Shown here: positions 27,496-35,776 of the stretch, piece after piece
How positions within the stretch are numbered: the stretch's first letter is position 1
How the letters are laid out: the number at the start of each line of letters is the position of its first letter
From: Anaerolineaceae bacterium
GTDB lineage: Bacteria > Chloroflexota > Anaerolineae > Anaerolineales > Anaerolineaceae
NCBI GenBank assembly: GCA_016841365.1
Contig: JAENZI010000005.1
Span: forward strand, 62,001 to 126,000
DNA: 64,000 nucleotides
Direction of reading: 5' to 3'
Position numbers and translations under genes: made by a program
Notes under the pieces: model-generated
Told to the model about the DNA's origin: nothing
Seen by the model: only the letters and a program-made list of their open reading frames with translations
Database searches by the model: none

Positions 27496-29220
27496 GTGAA
27501 ACCGTTAATCGAGATCAATAACCTTCATTACCGACCGGACACTCATCCACCAGAAGCTTCGGACATTCTACAGGGCATCACTCTTAAAATTGATGCTGGT
27601 GCGTTCGTCGCCATTATTGGCGCGAATGGGTCAGGTAAGACAACTCTGATTAAACACATCAACGGATTGCTCCTTCCGACAGAAGGCAGTGTGTGTGTTG
27701 ATGGTCTGGATACCCGGGACCCCGCCAACCTGCGTGAGTTACGCACACTTGTCGGGATGGTGTTTCAAAACCCGGCTGATCAAATTGTTGCCTCAACTGT
27801 GGAAGAGGATATTGCATTCGGGTTAGAAAATCTCAATTTGCCCTCACAAATAATTCGCGAACGTGTCGATGAGCAGTTAGCGCTGATAGGTCTGACTGAG
27901 GAGGCTATCCGCCCTCCTCATTTGCTCTCGGGCGGGCAGATGCAGAAGGTTGCCCTGGCTGGCGTGTTAGCGCGCCAGCCGGAGATCATTGTATTTGATG
28001 AGCCCACAGCCATGTTGGACCCGGTCGCGAGGGATGTGTTTTTGGATCGTGTGCGACAACTACATCGTCAGGGCATAACCGTTATTTATATTACCCATCA
28101 CATGGAAGAAACCGTTTACGCGGATCAGGTCTGTGTTCTCAATCAAGGGAAAATCATCCTGCAAGGGCATCCTGGCGAGGTTTTTTCGCAAAGTAAATTG
28201 ATCAACGATGCTGGACTTGAAAAGCCTGAGGCTTATGCTCTCGGTGAGCGTTTCCGCTCGCTTGGTTGGGAGATTCCGCAAGAAATTTTAACGCCTGACG
28301 CGTTGATAAAATCTCTTCCGGTTTATGATGGCAGTCAAAAAGCGACGATTTATAACCCAAAACCCTTTTCAGGTAAACAAATAATCTCTTTGCAAGATGT
28401 GCACTACACATATCTTTCCGGAACACCTTTTGCAAAATCAGCGCTCAAGGGTGCAAGCGTAAATATTCTCAAAGGTAGCATCCACGCCTTAGCCGGGACC
28501 AATGGCTCAGGTAAATCCACCCTTCTGCAGCATATTAACGGCATTTTCCGCCCAGATAAAGGCTTGGTGAGGGTGGATGACCTTCAGGTTGACGATCCAC
28601 AGACGCCATTGCGAGAAATCATCCGCAAAGTGGGCATGGTCTTTCAAAATCCAGAAAGCCAATTCTTTGAAGTCTTTGTTGGTGATGAAATTGCTTACGG
28701 ACCAAAACAATTTGATTTTGAAAACATTCGAGAACGCGTCAAGGCAGCAATGGAAATGGTCGGCCTTGATTTTGAAGGCTTCAAAGACCGCCGCTTGGAG
28801 ACTTTAAGCGGTGGCGAAAAAAGGAAGGTAGCGATTGCTTCCACACTCGTCTTACAGCAGGATATCCTTTTGTTTGACGAACCAACTGGGGGCATGGATC
28901 CGGGTGCCAGGGATAGCTTGCTGGACTTATTCAAACAGCTCAACCAGCAGGGCAAGACGATCCTCATCGCCAGCCACCGACTTGATGAACTGGCGCAGGT
29001 TTCACATTTTCTGTCGGCGATGAACCGGGGTAAGGTTATTGTCACCCAGCCTTCACAAGATGCATTATCTTCTGCTGATACACTTTATCAGGCGGGCTTG
29101 AAGCCACCGCTTACTGTGCGCGTGACAGAAGCACTAATTGATAATGGATGGCCGCTTAACCAAGAGGAAACAATCACCTCAAGAGGATTGATCGCATCTT
29201 TAGAAAGGCTGAATGAATGA
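27496..29220 (+). CDS. ECF transporter energy-coupling ATPase, fused EcfA-EcfA'
   Basis: 574 residues holding two complete ABC ATPase domains. Domain 1 has GANGSGKTT (42-50), LLSGGQMQKVALAG and VFDEPTAMLD. Domain 2 has GTNGSGKST (about 334-342), TLSGGEKRKVAIAS and LFDEPTGGMDP. Most ECF systems use two separate genes. It starts with GTG and ends in an ATGA overlap with ecfT. The pair, with EcfT, energises uptake by S components, usually for vitamins or metals. A gap of 49 bases separates it from the glucan synthase gene. Confidence 0.9.
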   Translation: MKPLIEINNLHYRPDTHPPEASDILQGITLKIDAGAFVAIIGANGSGKTTLIKHINGLLLPTEGSVCVDGLDTRDPANLRELRTLVGMVFQNPADQIVASTVEEDIAFGLENLNLPSQIIRERVDEQLALIGLTEEAIRPPHLLSGGQMQKVALAGVLARQPEIIVFDEPTAMLDPVARDVFLDRVRQLHRQGITVIYITHHMEETVYADQVCVLNQGKIILQGHPGEVFSQSKLINDAGLEKPEAYALGERFRSLGWEIPQEILTPDALIKSLPVYDGSQKATIYNPKPFSGKQIISLQDVHYTYLSGTPFAKSALKGASVNILKGSIHALAGTNGSGKSTLLQHINGIFRPDKGLVRVDDLQVDDPQTPLREIIRKVGMVFQNPESQFFEVFVGDEIAYGPKQFDFENIRERVKAAMEMVGLDFEGFKDRRLETLSGGEKRKVAIASTLVLQQDILLFDEPTGGMDPGARDSLLDLFKQLNQQGKTILIASHRLDELAQVSHFLSAMNRGKVIVTQPSQDALSSADTLYQAGLKPPLTVRVTEALIDNGWPLNQEETITSRGLIASLERLNE

Positions 29221-30053
29221 GCAGCCGATTTGAGTTTTTAGGCAATACCTCCCTTGGTGAATATATCCCGCGTGATTCGTGGTTTCACATGCGTGACCCG
29301 CGGGCTCGATTATTAGCATTCGTGTTTTTGTTCAGTGCAGCCATATTTACTGGCAATATTTGGGGTCTGCTCATAGGATTCTTGGCAGTCACAGCCATTT
29401 TTTTGATTTCAAACCTGCCCATCAGGTCGACCTGGAAGGGAATCAAAAAAGCGCTACCATTTATTATCATTATTGCAATCATTCAGATCCTGTTTTCTTC
29501 ACCAACGCAGGCTGATAGGCTTCTTTTTGAATTATGGGGGATAAGTGTGTCTTATCAGGCTGCTATTGATGCCGGGTTATTAGTATTCAGGTTCATCATC
29601 CTGATAATGCTGCTCAATGCCCTGGTGATGAGCATATCTACTTCTCAAGTGACCTCAGGGTTGTTCTACCTCCTCAAGCCCTTTGAGAAGCTCGGTTTCC
29701 CTGTTAATGACCTGACCATGGTGGCTCAAATAACCCTGCGTTACATTCCGTTGGTGGCTGAGATGGCAGAAAAAACCGCGAAAGCCCAGGCTGCCCGCGG
29801 CGGGGATTGGGAACAGCGGGGATTTAACCCGATCCGGCAGGCCAAACGTGTGCTGCCATTGATCGTCCCGATATTGGTCAACAGCCTCAAGCGTGCAGAA
29901 ACCATGGCCTTAGCCATGGAATCGCGAGGGTTTAATGCAGCAGAAACACGCAGCAGCCTTCACAGGATGAACATCACCTGGCAGGATTGGATTTTAGTGT
30001 CTGCAGCAATTGCTATTTCTGCGCTGATGATAGTAGTGTGTGTGATCTGCTAA
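29217..30053 (+). CDS. ecfT: ECF transporter transmembrane coupling protein EcfT
   Basis: 278 residues, with hydrophobic spans through the first 130 residues and the last 25. The coupling helices include KTAKAQAARGGDWEQRGF and RAETMALAMESRGFNA; the A-R-G motifs (AARGGD, ESRGF) are the known ATPase-contact signatures of EcfT. The start overlaps the fused EcfA gene by four bases. Its stop codon overlaps the stop of the convergent S-component gene. Confidence 0.9.
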   Translation: MSSRFEFLGNTSLGEYIPRDSWFHMRDPRARLLAFVFLFSAAIFTGNIWGLLIGFLAVTAIFLISNLPIRSTWKGIKKALPFIIIIAIIQILFSSPTQADRLLFELWGISVSYQAAIDAGLLVFRFIILIMLLNALVMSISTSQVTSGLFYLLKPFEKLGFPVNDLTMVAQITLRYIPLVAEMAEKTAKAQAARGGDWEQRGFNPIRQAKRVLPLIVPILVNSLKRAETMALAMESRGFNAAETRSSLHRMNITWQDWILVSAAIAISALMIVVCVIC

Positions 30054-30610
30054 AGATCAGCCCCTTGCTTTTTCCCGCCCCGCTCAATTTGCTGCCAAAT
30101 ACTGACTACAGCCACTACCAGGATGGCAGACACGGCTGCTTCTGGCAGACCGTTGGCAAGAATGATTGCAGGCAATGCTTGCCAGGGCACATAGCCAAGC
30201 AGACCGATCATACCCAGCACTAAAAAGGTATTTGTCAGGCTGCCGCCAATGCCGGCTGCAATCAATGCAGGGATTTTCCACTTCTTTAAACCCTGGTAGA
30301 TCAACCATGCAACAGGCCCAATGAATAAACGCGGTAAAACCGAGAGCAGTGGATTGGTAAACCACACATCCGTGGGGCCTGTTGGCGCTACTGCGGCCTG
30401 GATCAGGCTGAAAACGCCAAAAATTAAGCCGATCACCAGCCCCACGATTGGTCCCTCAAGAATGGCACCAATGATCACGGGCACTTGCATCACGGTCAAC
30501 GAGGCACCTGAAATCCAGGGGATAAATCCAAGCCGAGTCAATCCTAAAAATATCGAAATCGCACTTAATACACCTGTGATAACAATTTTTCGTGTTCTGT
30601 TTTGAATCAT
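30050..30610 (-). CDS. ECF transporter S component (substrate-binding membrane protein)
   Basis: 186 residues with about six membrane spans. The segments SGASLTVMQVPVIIGAILEG and GLIFGVFSLIQAAVAP are typical of pantothenate-like (COG4684-type) S components; this substrate guess is tentative. It captures the substrate and docks on EcfT and EcfA. It is transcribed toward ecfT, and the two genes share CTAA at 30050-30053, each stop lying inside the other. The ATG follows a GGAG site. Confidence 0.8.
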   Translation of the reverse strand: MIQNRTRKIVITGVLSAISIFLGLTRLGFIPWISGASLTVMQVPVIIGAILEGPIVGLVIGLIFGVFSLIQAAVAPTGPTDVWFTNPLLSVLPRLFIGPVAWLIYQGLKKWKIPALIAAGIGGSLTNTFLVLGMIGLLGYVPWQALPAIILANGLPEAAVSAILVVAVVSIWQQIERGGKKQGADL

Positions 30611-30752
30611 AAAACTCCAATTTCATTTCGTTATTTAACTCTGCTAAATTATACTATCACCCCACAGTCGGATGGCAACCTTTTATCAATGGTGTTGTCA
30701 TTTCGACACCAGATCATCTTTCTTGTGCAAAGACACCCTCAAACCAAAGAAA

Positions 30753-30776
30753 TGGTATATTGATGTTATAATACCA
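30753..30776 (+). promoter_or_regulatory. Dyad overlapping a TATAAT box upstream of the NifX-like gene
   Basis: TGGTAT (30753-30758) and ATACCA (30771-30776) are inverted repeats 12 bases apart. A TATAAT box at 30767-30772 overlaps the right arm. No good -35 is visible. The site lies 40 bases before the NifX-like ATG and could bind a dimeric repressor. Confidence 0.35.
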
Positions 30777-30815
30777 ATCTCAATTAACAAATTTAGTCAA
30801 CGTTGGAGGCAACAT

Positions 30816-31211
30816 ATGAAAATTGCATTTATCACAGATGACGGAAAAACAATAAGCCGTCATTTTGGCCGTGCTCCCTACTACCTGGTGATTGAATTGG
30901 CTGAAGGTCAGGAGATCAACCGGGAAATCCGCAACAAATTGGGACATCAGCATTATGTAAAAAGCGAAGAAGAGCCTAACCATAGCCATGGCAGCGGCAT
31001 GGATTCTGCTTCACATAAAAAACATGGTCAAATGTCCGAAGCGATTGAAGACTGTCAGGTTTTGGTTTGCGGCGGTATGGGACGCGGGGCGTATCAAAGC
31101 ATGCAATCGTTTGGAATCAAACCCATCGTCACGGATTTGGTTGACATAGATGAGGCTTTGCAGGCGTATATCGAAGACAAATTGAAAGATCAGACTGAAA
31201 AGCTTCACTAA
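30816..31211 (+). CDS. NifX/NifB-type dinitrogenase iron-molybdenum cofactor family protein
   Basis: 131 residues from ATG 30816, chosen because TTGGAGG lies 8 bases upstream; a longer in-frame ORF would begin at 30672 but has no ribosome site. It has the family start (MKIAFITDDGKTISRHFGRA), a His-rich middle (residues 44-70) and the C-terminal VLVCGGMGRGAYQSM segment. The domain binds FeMo-type or other metal clusters in nitrogen fixers, but stand-alone copies occur widely in anaerobes without nitrogenase. No nif gene is present here. A second family member is at 63054. Confidence 0.85.
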   Translation: MKIAFITDDGKTISRHFGRAPYYLVIELAEGQEINREIRNKLGHQHYVKSEEEPNHSHGSGMDSASHKKHGQMSEAIEDCQVLVCGGMGRGAYQSMQSFGIKPIVTDLVDIDEALQAYIEDKLKDQTEKLH

Positions 31212-31231
31212 TTAACTAACTTATTTCATGA

Positions 31232-31263
31232 AGAACCTGCGTGAAGTTCGGACCAGGTTCTTT
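31232..31263 (+). terminator. Hairpin downstream of the NifX-like gene
   Basis: AAGAACCTG (31232-31240) pairs with CAGGTTCTT (31255-31263) across 14 bases, about 20 bases after the stop, and is followed by T-rich sequence. Confidence 0.6.
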
Positions 31264-31307
31264 CCATTTAAATTTTCCTTTAACAGTTTTATAATCCTAT
31301 TAGGTAT

Positions 31308-31322
31308 TCGTTTATAACGAAA
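31308..31322 (+). promoter_or_regulatory. Perfect palindrome just upstream of the sulfatase-like gene
   Basis: TTCGTT-TAT-AACGAA has perfect six-base arms and ends 8 bases before the ATG at 31331. Its position would let a bound protein block the ribosome site or initiation. A related stretch, GTATTTGTATAAACGA, occurs near 11679. Confidence 0.35.
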
Positions 31323-31330
31323 AGACTTCG

Positions 31331-32881
31331 ATGAGAAACCTAAAAAAAATCACAGCAGATATTCATCCAAGGTTATCCAAATTATTATCTCAGTCACCAT
31401 TATTTGTTTTTTTATTCCCAGCCTTTACGGTTCTGATTCTGGCTGCGAATAACCTCGGTGAAATTGAACTTTTCGTCATCTGGCGTCCTTTGATTTACAG
31501 CCTGATTGGGACAACGATAATTTATTTCTTAAGTTGGTTGATCCTCCGCAACTCAGTTAAGGCGGGGTTGCTTGCTTTTATTTTTTCCGGGTTCTCACTC
31601 ACCTATGGCCACATTTTCAACCTTTTGGAAGACCGGGTTATCGGTGATTGGGTCATTGGGACACACCGCATTCTCTTCCCCTTTTGGTTAATCCTGTGTG
31701 TATTTTTCACCGTCCTGATTATATTCGGGATCAAAGAGGTTACTCCACTCATCACCATTCTAAATCTTGTCATGATAACATTGGTGACATTTCAAATTGC
31801 CAGGATTGGCATCTTCGAAATCAAATCCCCTAACATTCACGGTCAGACGGGCACAAATCAAACTGATACATTACTGCCACCGCAGGACAAGGATGATCTA
31901 CCGGATGTTTACTTCATTACTTTGGATAAATATGCCAGATCGGATGCGCTGAAAGCATTTTACAAATACGATAATTCTGCCTTCATACAATCTCTTGAGG
32001 ATCTCGGCTTTTGGCTAGCAGATTGCAGTCGTTCAAATTATGCCTTCACTGTGATGTCCTTGAGTTCTCAACTTAATATGGATTTTGTAGAGAATTTAAC
32101 AAACAATCCCAGTTTAAAATCCACTACAGCATTGATCCAAAACAACATTGTGCATCAGGCATTTGAGGATTTGGGCTATACAACGATTGCTTTTGACATG
32201 GGCTTTACCTGGGGCAATTTAAAACACTTCGATTATTATTTCGATGAGATGCCCGATAACATCGACACCTGGTCTTTGGATCCCTTTGAGTTAATGTATA
32301 TTCGAAGCACATTGGGGATTTTTCTCTTTGAGGGAGATACTACAATTGGCAAATACGTTTCTGGTTCTGATATCGAAAAGCAAGCTCAAAGAACAACCCT
32401 CATCCTGGAAACTCTACCAGAAATCCCTAAATTAGATGGGGCAAAATTTGTACATGCGCACATCGTTCAACCGCATCCGCCGTATATCTTCAACGCCGAT
32501 GGAAGCCTGAACCGTAATCCTGATGAAGTTGACCCAATACAGGGATACACCGGACAGGCGCAGTTTATCGAATCCAGGATATTGCCTGTTTTAGAACAAA
32601 TTCTACAAGACTCTAAAAATCCCCCTATCATCATTTTGCAGGGTGATCATGGCTTTGGAAGAAAGTATGTCACATCTAACCTTTTGGCGCTCTATCTGCC
32701 GCAAAACGGCGCACACGGATTGAGCGAAAACATGACTCTGATCAACGTCTTTCCCCATATCTTCAACACCTATTTTGATGCCGATATCAATTACTTGCCT
32801 GATCTAAGTTTTTCCCACACGGACGATTGGTACGAATCTGTGCTGATTGAAGAGTGGAACTTAAAATGCAGGTCAGATTAG
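31331..32881 (+). CDS. Membrane-anchored sulfatase/phosphoethanolamine transferase-like protein
   Basis: 516 residues. About five N-terminal membrane spans (to about residue 165) precede an extracytoplasmic alkaline phosphatase/sulfatase-fold domain. That domain starts at DVYFITLDKYARSDAL (about 192) and has NYAFTVMSLSSQLN around T240, the likely nucleophile region, and the metal-binding LQGDHGFG near 436. The architecture resembles lipoteichoic acid synthases and sulfatase-like transferases. It probably modifies a cell-surface polymer or lipid. The usual Asp-Ser metal start is changed to LDKYAR. Substrate unknown. Confidence 0.72.
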   Translation: MRNLKKITADIHPRLSKLLSQSPLFVFLFPAFTVLILAANNLGEIELFVIWRPLIYSLIGTTIIYFLSWLILRNSVKAGLLAFIFSGFSLTYGHIFNLLEDRVIGDWVIGTHRILFPFWLILCVFFTVLIIFGIKEVTPLITILNLVMITLVTFQIARIGIFEIKSPNIHGQTGTNQTDTLLPPQDKDDLPDVYFITLDKYARSDALKAFYKYDNSAFIQSLEDLGFWLADCSRSNYAFTVMSLSSQLNMDFVENLTNNPSLKSTTALIQNNIVHQAFEDLGYTTIAFDMGFTWGNLKHFDYYFDEMPDNIDTWSLDPFELMYIRSTLGIFLFEGDTTIGKYVSGSDIEKQAQRTTLILETLPEIPKLDGAKFVHAHIVQPHPPYIFNADGSLNRNPDEVDPIQGYTGQAQFIESRILPVLEQILQDSKNPPIIILQGDHGFGRKYVTSNLLALYLPQNGAHGLSENMTLINVFPHIFNTYFDADINYLPDLSFSHTDDWYESVLIEEWNLKCRSD

Positions 32882-33036
32882 ACTGAATTCATCGATTAAA
32901 TGTGAGTGTAAGCTATATTTTTTTATATCGAATCCTGAGAAATTATTCTGTAGAATGAGAATGGTAAAATAAGAGAAGCATCATAATCGAATGATCATTA
33001 TTTAATCATTGTTAAGCCAAGTTCACGGTAAGCGAT

Positions 33037-34095
33037 ATGACTCAAGAAATCATCATCCCAGAGGATCGACATCAGCAGAACGCTCTGCAAACACAGGTAA
33101 AACGCGCTCACAACCAGAACCCGGTTGTGTCTTACCTGGCAAGTTTAGGAAGCAAGGACAGCCGGCGCGTTCAAAAAACGGCGTTGGACCAAATTGCATC
33201 AGCGCTTTCGAATGGCGCAATTGAAGATTGCTTGCAGTTCCCCTGGGAACAATTAGATTACGGCACCGTTACTGCGATTAAAGCCTGGTTGGATTCAAAA
33301 TATGCCCCTGCGACTGTCAACCGGTATTTATGCGCTGTGCGCAGGGTCATCAAAGAAGCCTGGCGTCATAACCTGATTTCCGCTGAAGAATACCAGCGTG
33401 CTACAGATGTCAGATCGGTAACTGCCACCCGCCTGCCAACTGGCAGAGAACTTGAAGGTGACGAGATTCGGCGGCTGATTGAAGTCTGCCTTGAAGATAG
33501 CAACAATCCCACTCTCGGCATCCGGGATGCCGCCATCATCAGCTTGATGTATTCATCCGGGTTGAGAAGGGCTGAGGTCGTATCGTTGGATGTAGAGGAT
33601 CTTGATCTTAAAAAAAGTGAATTGCATGTGGTTGGCAAACGCAACAAGGAACGCAAAGCCTATCTCGCAAAAGGCGCAATAAGAGCATTGGATAAATGGC
33701 TTGAATTGCGTGGCACCTCTCCTGGCCCGTTATTCTACTCAGTCAACAAAGGCGGGACCATCGTTAAATTCCGAAAGGAACGCCTATCAGAAGCTGAAAA
33801 ACAAAACGGTGTAGCGCCAGAAAAAATCGTCGGGCGCCTGACAGATCAAACCATTTATCATGTGTTTGATAAGCGCGCGATGGAAGCGGGTTTGGTCAAA
33901 AAAACAACACCTCATGACATGCGGCGCACCTTTGTCAGCGATCTATTAGATGTTGGTGTGGATCTGTCGACAGTCTCAAAAATGGCGGGGCATGAAGACA
34001 CTAACACCACCAAACGTTACGACAGGCGTTCTTCACGGGTGATGCAAGAGGCTGCAGAAAAGCTGGATGTTCCCTATCCATCAGAATCTTCCTAA
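33037..34095 (+). CDS. Tyrosine recombinase (XerC/D-like site-specific integrase)
   Basis: 352 residues with an N-terminal SAM-like core-binding domain (about 30-115). The catalytic domain keeps R177 (SSGLRRAEV), K201 (GKRNKERK), H293 and R296 (PHDMRRTF), H319 (KMAGHEDTNTT) and nucleophile Y328 (KRYDRR). It cuts and rejoins DNA through a 3'-phosphotyrosine. No phage, integron or transposon genes flank it. It could be a chromosome dimer resolvase-like protein or a leftover integrase. A 10-base palindrome AATGATCATT (32990-32999) lies upstream. Confidence 0.88.
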   Translation: MTQEIIIPEDRHQQNALQTQVKRAHNQNPVVSYLASLGSKDSRRVQKTALDQIASALSNGAIEDCLQFPWEQLDYGTVTAIKAWLDSKYAPATVNRYLCAVRRVIKEAWRHNLISAEEYQRATDVRSVTATRLPTGRELEGDEIRRLIEVCLEDSNNPTLGIRDAAIISLMYSSGLRRAEVVSLDVEDLDLKKSELHVVGKRNKERKAYLAKGAIRALDKWLELRGTSPGPLFYSVNKGGTIVKFRKERLSEAEKQNGVAPEKIVGRLTDQTIYHVFDKRAMEAGLVKKTTPHDMRRTFVSDLLDVGVDLSTVSKMAGHEDTNTTKRYDRRSSRVMQEAAEKLDVPYPSESS

Positions 34096-34203
34096 CACCC
34101 AAGAAATAGTTTGTTCTAAAGGGATGATTCCATTTCTAAAAACAATTGAAGATTATTATACGTGAAGTCAAGCACGCAAAATCCTAAACACACTGGAGTA
34201 TCC

Positions 34204-35178
34204 ATGTCATCAAAATTGCCTTCATCACAGAAATCAAGCTCCGGTTTCCTGATCGCATTTCTAAGTGCTGCCGTATTGTCATTTACAGGAATATTGATCA
34301 GGAAAGTCTCCCAAGATTATGGGCTTCCCGCACTGATCCTCGCTTTTTGGCGGGATATTTTTGTTGTGGTATGTGCTTTTCCTTTTTACCTGTTCATCAA
34401 ACCGCAGTTGCTCAAGATCAAAAGATCCGATCTGCCCTTTCTGATCGCATTCGGCTTTGTATTAGCCTTCTTCAATATCTTATGGACCTTGGCTGTCACC
34501 TTGACTGGTGCGTCAATTGCCACAGTTTTAGTGTATTCTTCTGCCGGTTTTACGGCGTTGCTGGGCTACTTCTTGCTGGGTGAGTCTTTAGGATGGGTCA
34601 AACTCTCCGCTGTCGTCTTATCATTGGCTGGATGTGTGCTTGTGTCTGGTGCCACCAATCCCCAAGCCTGGCAAAACAACACCCTGGGAATTATTACGGG
34701 GCTTTTTTCCGGTTTGCTATATGCAATATACAGCCTGATGGGCCGGCATGCTTCCAGGAAAAACCTCAATCCCTGGACCACACTGATCTATACTTTCTTT
34801 TTTGCAGCGATCATCCTGCTATTGCTAAACTTGCTGCCCATGAATTTTCTACCCGCATCCGCAAAATCTCCTTCCGAAATGTTTTTACTTGGGGCACAAT
34901 GGCGCGGTTGGCTGCTACTTATCCTGCTGGCAGGCGGCCCAACACTGATTGGGTTTGGGCTTTATAACATCAGTCTCGGGATGCTGCCATCCAGTACCGC
35001 CAACCTGATTTTGACCTCTGAGCCTGTGATGACAGGAATCGCAGCCTTTTTTCTGCTTGGCGAGCGGTTAACACAATTAGAACTGATCGGAAGTGCCTTA
35101 ATTCTTGCTGCTTTATTATTGCTGCGCCTGCGCAAGCCCAAAAAGATTGAGGATCAAAGCCTACCACCTACCATTTGA
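34204..35178 (+). CDS. EamA/DMT-family permease
   Basis: 324 residues from ATG 34204, preferred over an upstream GTG (34162) because GGAG at 34195 is well placed. Ten hydrophobic spans form two EamA repeats. The first has LSFTGILIRKVSQDYGLP and the second GLYNISLGMLPSSTANLILTSEPV, typical of drug/metabolite exporters of this superfamily. Substrate unknown. No neighbour suggests one. Confidence 0.85.
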   Translation: MSSKLPSSQKSSSGFLIAFLSAAVLSFTGILIRKVSQDYGLPALILAFWRDIFVVVCAFPFYLFIKPQLLKIKRSDLPFLIAFGFVLAFFNILWTLAVTLTGASIATVLVYSSAGFTALLGYFLLGESLGWVKLSAVVLSLAGCVLVSGATNPQAWQNNTLGIITGLFSGLLYAIYSLMGRHASRKNLNPWTTLIYTFFFAAIILLLLNLLPMNFLPASAKSPSEMFLLGAQWRGWLLLILLAGGPTLIGFGLYNISLGMLPSSTANLILTSEPVMTGIAAFFLLGERLTQLELIGSALILAALLLLRLRKPKKIEDQSLPPTI

Positions 35179-35251
35179 TGGCGGTCTAATTACACGTTTT
35201 GCCAAGCCTTGACTTTCTGGTTGTTAACCATTACCATTTCTCCATCTGAAT

Positions 35252-35269
35252 ACCATCCAAATAGATGGT
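35252..35269 (+). promoter_or_regulatory. Candidate operator for the RHH regulator
   Basis: ACCATC-CAAATA-GATGGT is a perfect six-base inverted repeat ending 22 bases before the RHH ATG at 35292. ACCAT half-sites also occur at 35227 and 35233. RHH proteins often repress their own gene through such repeats. Confidence 0.4.
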
Positions 35270-35291
35270 TTATAGCATCCTGGAGGATACA

Positions 35292-35678
35292 ATGACTGAT
35301 ACAGAAAAAATAACCGTGAATCTTGGCATCGTCGACCTTGGACGTATTGACCTGTTGGTGCAAGAGGGATTTTATTCCAGCCGTGCCGATTTCATCCGAA
35401 CCGCAATACGAAATCAGCTTGAAAGACAAAAAACTGCCGTCGATTCCATCACTACGCGGAAAGCGATGGTAATCGGAACATTGAGCTATTCGCGTCGCGA
35501 TCTCGAAGAAAAGCGCGACCAAAATGAAATGATTAACGTTAAAGTGATCGGGATGCTGATCCTAACAGATGATATAACACCCGATCTCGCCCTGGAAACC
35601 ATCAAATCTCTGACCGTTCGGGGTGTATTCAAAGCACCAGATGATGTCAAACAAGCACTGGAAGATAGACTTCATTGA
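35292..35678 (+). CDS. Ribbon-helix-helix (CopG-type) transcriptional regulator
   Basis: 128 residues from ATG 35292, which follows TGGAGGA; an upstream ATG at 35265 lacks a ribosome site. The N-terminus (KITVNLGIVDLGRIDLLV, then FYSSRADFIRTAIRNQLE) is a ribbon-helix-helix DNA-binding domain. Residues 75-128 (INVKVIGMLILTDDITPDLA onward) form a second domain I do not recognise. It is not NikR-like, since metal-binding His residues are absent. It may be an oligomerisation or ligand domain. It lies alone between the EamA gene and pepF. Confidence 0.75.
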   Translation: MTDTEKITVNLGIVDLGRIDLLVQEGFYSSRADFIRTAIRNQLERQKTAVDSITTRKAMVIGTLSYSRRDLEEKRDQNEMINVKVIGMLILTDDITPDLALETIKSLTVRGVFKAPDDVKQALEDRLH

Positions 35679-35776
35679 TCGATCTCGTCTATTGGCATTT
35701 ACTTTTCTGGTAAGATATTCATAATCGTCTTTAGATAAATATCTGTATCATGCCATATCCTTAAGGAGGATAACTC

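Noticed and set aside
30672-30815. Longer N-terminus for the NifX-like protein
   Set aside because: The extra 48 residues lack a ribosome site and family similarity, whereas ATG 30816 has TTGGAGG and matches the family start.
33037-34095. Prophage or integron around the tyrosine recombinase
   Set aside because: Neighbours are ordinary chromosomal genes, and no attC-like or long direct repeats were seen nearby.
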